A DNA stretch of 25,097 nucleotides from Brevundimonas sp. UBA4609 (GTDB lineage: Bacteria > Pseudomonadota > Alphaproteobacteria > Caulobacterales > Caulobacteraceae): the NCBI GenBank assembly GCA_002386585.1, contig DGIZ01000024.1, positions 1 through 25,097 of the forward strand, read 5' to 3'. Below, in pieces: positions 22,704 to 25,097 of the stretch (its first letter is position 1; every line of letters begins with the position of its first letter). The notes beneath the pieces were generated by a model. It made no database searches. It saw nothing but the letters and a program-made list of their open reading frames with translations, and was not told where the DNA came from. A program made the translations under genes and the position numbers.

Positions 22704-23513
22704 TCAGACGCCAAAGCTTCCCCGCCAGCCGTCGAACGCAACTTCGACGTTCGCAGGCACAGACCGCGACAGGACGTTGTAGTCCAGATCGATGTGCAGG
22801 TTGGTCAGCACGGCTTTCGACACCTCTGCGCGCGCGATCCATTCCAGCGCCTGATCAACGTGGGCGTGGGTCGGATGCGGCGTGTAGCGTAGCGAGTCGA
22901 TGATCCAGAGTTCAGCGCCGCGAACGGCCTCGAGCGCGGCGTCGTCCAGGCCGGAAACATCGCTTGAATAAGCGATCGGCCCAAGACGATAACCCACCGA
23001 GCGGATCGGTCCATGGGCCTGATCGAAGGTCCTGACGGGGATCGGGCCGCCAGGCCCCTCGATCCGCCAGTGTTGCCCGTGCGGTGGAATCCGCTGGGCC
23101 TCGACAATAGCCGGATAGCCGTGATGGCTTTCGAAGATGTAGTCGAAACGTCGCGTCAGGGCCTGATGGGTGGCCGCATCCATCCAGGCGGGAATTCGTC
23201 GCCGGGCATGAACGGCGAAGACGCGCAGATCGTCGATGCCGTGGGTCTGGTCCGCGTGATCGTGGGTGTAGAGAACCGCATCGATGTGGCGTGTCCCGGC
23301 GGCCAGCATCTGCTGGCGAAAGTCCGGAGACGTGTCGATCACCACGCTGGTCACGCCGTCCGGACCATGGCGTCGCGCCAGCATGGAGCAGCGGGTGCGC
23401 CGGTTGCGCGGCTCGGCAGGATCGCAGTCGCCCCAGTCGCCATCGCCGCGCGGCACGCCGCCGGACGAGCCGCAGCCGAGAATGACGAACTCCAGCTCGT
23501 CCCGCCCGCTCAT
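22704..23513 (-). CDS. MBL-fold metallo-hydrolase (PhnP-like)
   Basis: A 269-residue metallo-beta-lactamase-fold enzyme with THDHADQTHG (83-92), the HxHxDxxH dinuclear zinc site, SSDVSGLDD (bridging Asp) and LTNLHIDLDY (late His). The N-terminal ILGCGSSGGVPR loop and the CDPAEPRNRRTRCS segment are typical of the PhnP-like phosphoribosyl cyclic-phosphate phosphodiesterase clade found next to tatD in alphaproteobacteria. The ATG overlaps the tatD stop (ATGA). Third gene of a core operon; substrate of this clade's housekeeping members is uncertain. Confidence 0.88.
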   Translation of the reverse strand: MSGRDELEFVILGCGSSGGVPRGDGDWGDCDPAEPRNRRTRCSMLARRHGPDGVTSVVIDTSPDFRQQMLAAGTRHIDAVLYTHDHADQTHGIDDLRVFAVHARRRIPAWMDAATHQALTRRFDYIFESHHGYPAIVEAQRIPPHGQHWRIEGPGGPIPVRTFDQAHGPIRSVGYRLGPIAYSSDVSGLDDAALEAVRGAELWIIDSLRYTPHPTHAHVDQALEWIARAEVSKAVLTNLHIDLDYNVLSRSVPANVEVAFDGWRGSFGV

Positions 23514-24295
23514 TCCGCAGGCCTCGGAATGCGATCGAACAGGTTGAAGAAGGCGTCGGTTGTCCGTTGATCCGCCTGCTCGAGCGTCCAGCCGCGGACC
23601 TCGGCCAATTTTTCGAGCACCAGGCCGACGTAGGCCGGCTCGTTTCGGCGGCCGCGATGTGGGATCGGCGCCAGATAGGGGCAGTCGGTTTCGACGATGA
23701 TGCGATCCTCAGGCATCCGGCGGATGACCTCCCTCACCTCTTCGGCCGCCTTGAAGGTGGCGATGCCCGAAACGGAGAACCAGGCGCCGAGTTCCATCGC
23801 TGTTTCAGCCAGTTCCAGGCCGCTTGTGTAGCAATGCATCAAGAATTTGAAGGGCGCGCGGGCGTGCTCCTCGCGCAGAATGTCAGCCATGACTTCATCG
23901 GCCTCGCGCGTGTGGATGACCAACGGAAGCTCGGTGCGCCGCGCCGCTTCGATATGCTGGCGGAAGACCTTGGCCTGAACATCGCGCGGGCTGAGATCAT
24001 AGTGGAAGTCCAGGCCGCATTCGCCGATGCCGATGACGCGCGGGCGATCCGCCAGTTCGATCAGGCGATCGGCGGTCAGATCGGCATAGTCCTTGGCCTC
24101 GTGCGGATGGACGCCGACCGTGCACCAGATGTCGGCGTTGTTCATCGCCAGGGCGTGGGTCGCCTCAAAGGTCGACAGCTTGTCCGAAATCTCGACCATC
24201 AGCCGCACGCCCGCCTGGCGCGCACGGTCGATCACCGCCTCGCGATCCTCATCGAACTGAGGCGCGTGAAGGTTGACGTGGCTGTCGATGAGCAT
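23510..24295 (-). CDS. tatD: TatD-family metal-dependent hydrolase
   Basis: A 261-residue TIM-barrel metallo-hydrolase of the TatD/YcfH family, DNases acting on 3' ends. Motifs: IDSHVNLH at the N-terminus, GVHPHEA, IGECGLDFHYD (metal-bridging Glu), VIHTREA, FLMHCYTSG and VETDCPYLAP (catalytic Asp), all in order. The first metal motif is HxN rather than the usual HxH, so the second ligand appears replaced by Asn. Start at ATG 24295, one base after the holB stop (TGATATG); a longer reading would overlap holB by 66 bases and lacks family similarity. Confidence 0.92.
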   Translation of the reverse strand: MLIDSHVNLHAPQFDEDREAVIDRARQAGVRLMVEISDKLSTFEATHALAMNNADIWCTVGVHPHEAKDYADLTADRLIELADRPRVIGIGECGLDFHYDLSPRDVQAKVFRQHIEAARRTELPLVIHTREADEVMADILREEHARAPFKFLMHCYTSGLELAETAMELGAWFSVSGIATFKAAEEVREVIRRMPEDRIIVETDCPYLAPIPHRGRRNEPAYVGLVLEKLAEVRGWTLEQADQRTTDAFFNLFDRIPRPAE

Positions 24296-24296
24296 A

Positions 24297-25097
24297 TCAG
24301 GCGGCGGCTTTCGTGCGGGCGATATCGGCCAGGGCTCCGGCCAGGACGTCTCCCTTATCAAGATTCAGCCCGGCGGCGCGATCGGGCAGCTCGGACAGAC
24401 GTCCCCACAGCTCGGCCCAGCGCGCGCCTTCTCGTCCCTCGGATTCGACGGCCCGACGCTTCACAGCGGCGATTACGCGGTCCATCAGGGCTTCGAAACG
24501 CGCCTGTCCTTCGGCGCCCCGGAAACCGTCGGCGATCGCCAATTGCTCTGCGCGGTCCACGTCCGGCCCCTCGACCCAGGCGCGAGCCAGACGGTCGACT
24601 TCGGTCATGGCTCCGGAAGCCAGATCCAGGGCTGCGCCGGGCGAACCGCCCGCCATGCTCGCCGCCGCGACCGCTTCATCGCGGGATACGCCGGTGCGCC
24701 GCTGGACCAATTCCGCCAGGCGCGCTTCCGGCCAGATGGGAAAGGTCAGCCGCCGACAGCGCGATCGGATGGTGGCCAGCAACCGACCCGGCGCATGGGT
24801 GACCAGGAAGAGCACGCCGCTTTCAGGCGGCTCCTCAAGAATCTTGAGCAAGGCGTTGGCGGCGTTGACATTCAGGTCGTCCGCCGCGTCGATGATGGCG
24901 ACGCGGCTTCGGGCTTGCGAGGGGCTCTTGGCGAAGAATTCGGGCAGGTCGCGGGCCTGATCGACCGAAATGGCGCGCTTCAGCTTGCCGCCCTCGACCG
25001 CGCGTTCCAGCACCAGAAGATCCGGATGGGCCTGGGCGGACACCAGGCGGCTGACGGGGTCATGCGGCGCGGCGCCCAGCGGCCCGCGCGAAAGATC
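24297..25097 (-). CDS. holB: DNA polymerase III delta' subunit, 5' partial
   Basis: The visible 266 C-terminal residues belong to the clamp-loader subunit delta'. Seen: HPDLLVLER near the visible start, VAIIDAADDLNVNAANALLK (sensor/Walker B-like region), ILEEPPESGVLFLVTHAP, and RLLATIRSRCRRLTFP, the SRC motif of clamp-loader AAA+ proteins. The reading frame is open to the end of the window, so the start (with the P-loop-like and zinc module region) lies outside. Delta' stabilises the clamp loader that places the beta clamp on DNA. Heads the overlapping holB-tatD-MBL operon; tmk is expected upstream, beyond the window. Confidence 0.92.
   Translation of the reverse strand, partial: DLSRGPLGAAPHDPVSRLVSAQAHPDLLVLERAVEGGKLKRAISVDQARDLPEFFAKSPSQARSRVAIIDAADDLNVNAANALLKILEEPPESGVLFLVTHAPGRLLATIRSRCRRLTFPIWPEARLAELVQRRTGVSRDEAVAAASMAGGSPGAALDLASGAMTEVDRLARAWVEGPDVDRAEQLAIADGFRGAEGQARFEALMDRVIAAVKRRAVESEGREGARWAELWGRLSELPDRAAGLNLDKGDVLAGALADIARTKAAA

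Noticed and set aside
1..25097. CRISPR array, tRNA or rRNA genes
   Set aside because: No regularly spaced repeats and no sequence resembling tRNA or rRNA was seen on reading both strands.

Overview
The window looks like a chromosomal segment of a GC-rich alphaproteobacterium, most likely a member of Caulobacterales such as Brevundimonas. The evidence is the very high GC at third codon positions and the tightly overlapping holB-tatD-metallo-hydrolase genes at the right end, an order I associate with this group. The genus is inferred, not proven.

Region 1 (1-9228) handles heavy metals. A packed plus-strand operon encodes a CzcA-type RND pump (5' end outside the window), a short CDF-like membrane transporter, an isoprenylcysteine-methyltransferase-like membrane protein, a 41-residue peptide, a P1B-4-like metal ATPase, a DUF305 protein and two small membrane proteins. 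It converges on a minus-strand MerR/CadR-type regulator. A second CDF-like transporter with a cysteine-rich head diverges from that regulator. Between the two lies a textbook MerR-type promoter with a perfect 7-5-7 dyad in a long spacer.

Region 2 (9229-14924) is a minus-strand defence-type operon: SIR2-like protein, small middle protein, Rad50/SMC-like ABC ATPase with a CPVC zinc hook, then a GNAT-like protein and possibly two tiny ORFs. The first three overlap by ATGA. The layout matches Lamassu/ABC three-component systems with a SIR2 effector.

Region 3 (14925-22382) is the most unusual part. A ThsB-like TIR protein is followed by an Nmad2-like protein on the plus strand. These converge, over a shared hairpin terminator, on a minus-strand TIR-SLOG pair. 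Diverging from that pair is a plus-strand operon: a thymidylate-synthase-like enzyme fused to an Nmad1/MazG-like domain, a TylF-like SAM methyltransferase with an extra Rossmann-like N-terminus, and a protein of the helical domain family of 5-hydroxymethyl-dU DNA kinases / thymine pyrophosphorylases. Two TIRs, a SLOG sensor and two nucleotide-modification-associated domains in 7 kb suggest an immune or conflict system linking modified pyrimidine (deoxy)nucleotides or DNA to NAD-based signalling. Function here is inference.

Region 4 (22383-25097) returns to core genes on the minus strand: holB (start outside the window), tatD and an MBL-fold hydrolase, overlapping or nearly so. Short degenerate intergenic repeats (GCGGAC and TTGAGTCAG cores) lie at about 9.4, 15.1-15.2 and 22.4 kb, i.e. 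at both edges and in the middle of the defence-type region. I saw no rRNA, tRNA, CRISPR array, transposase or integrase.
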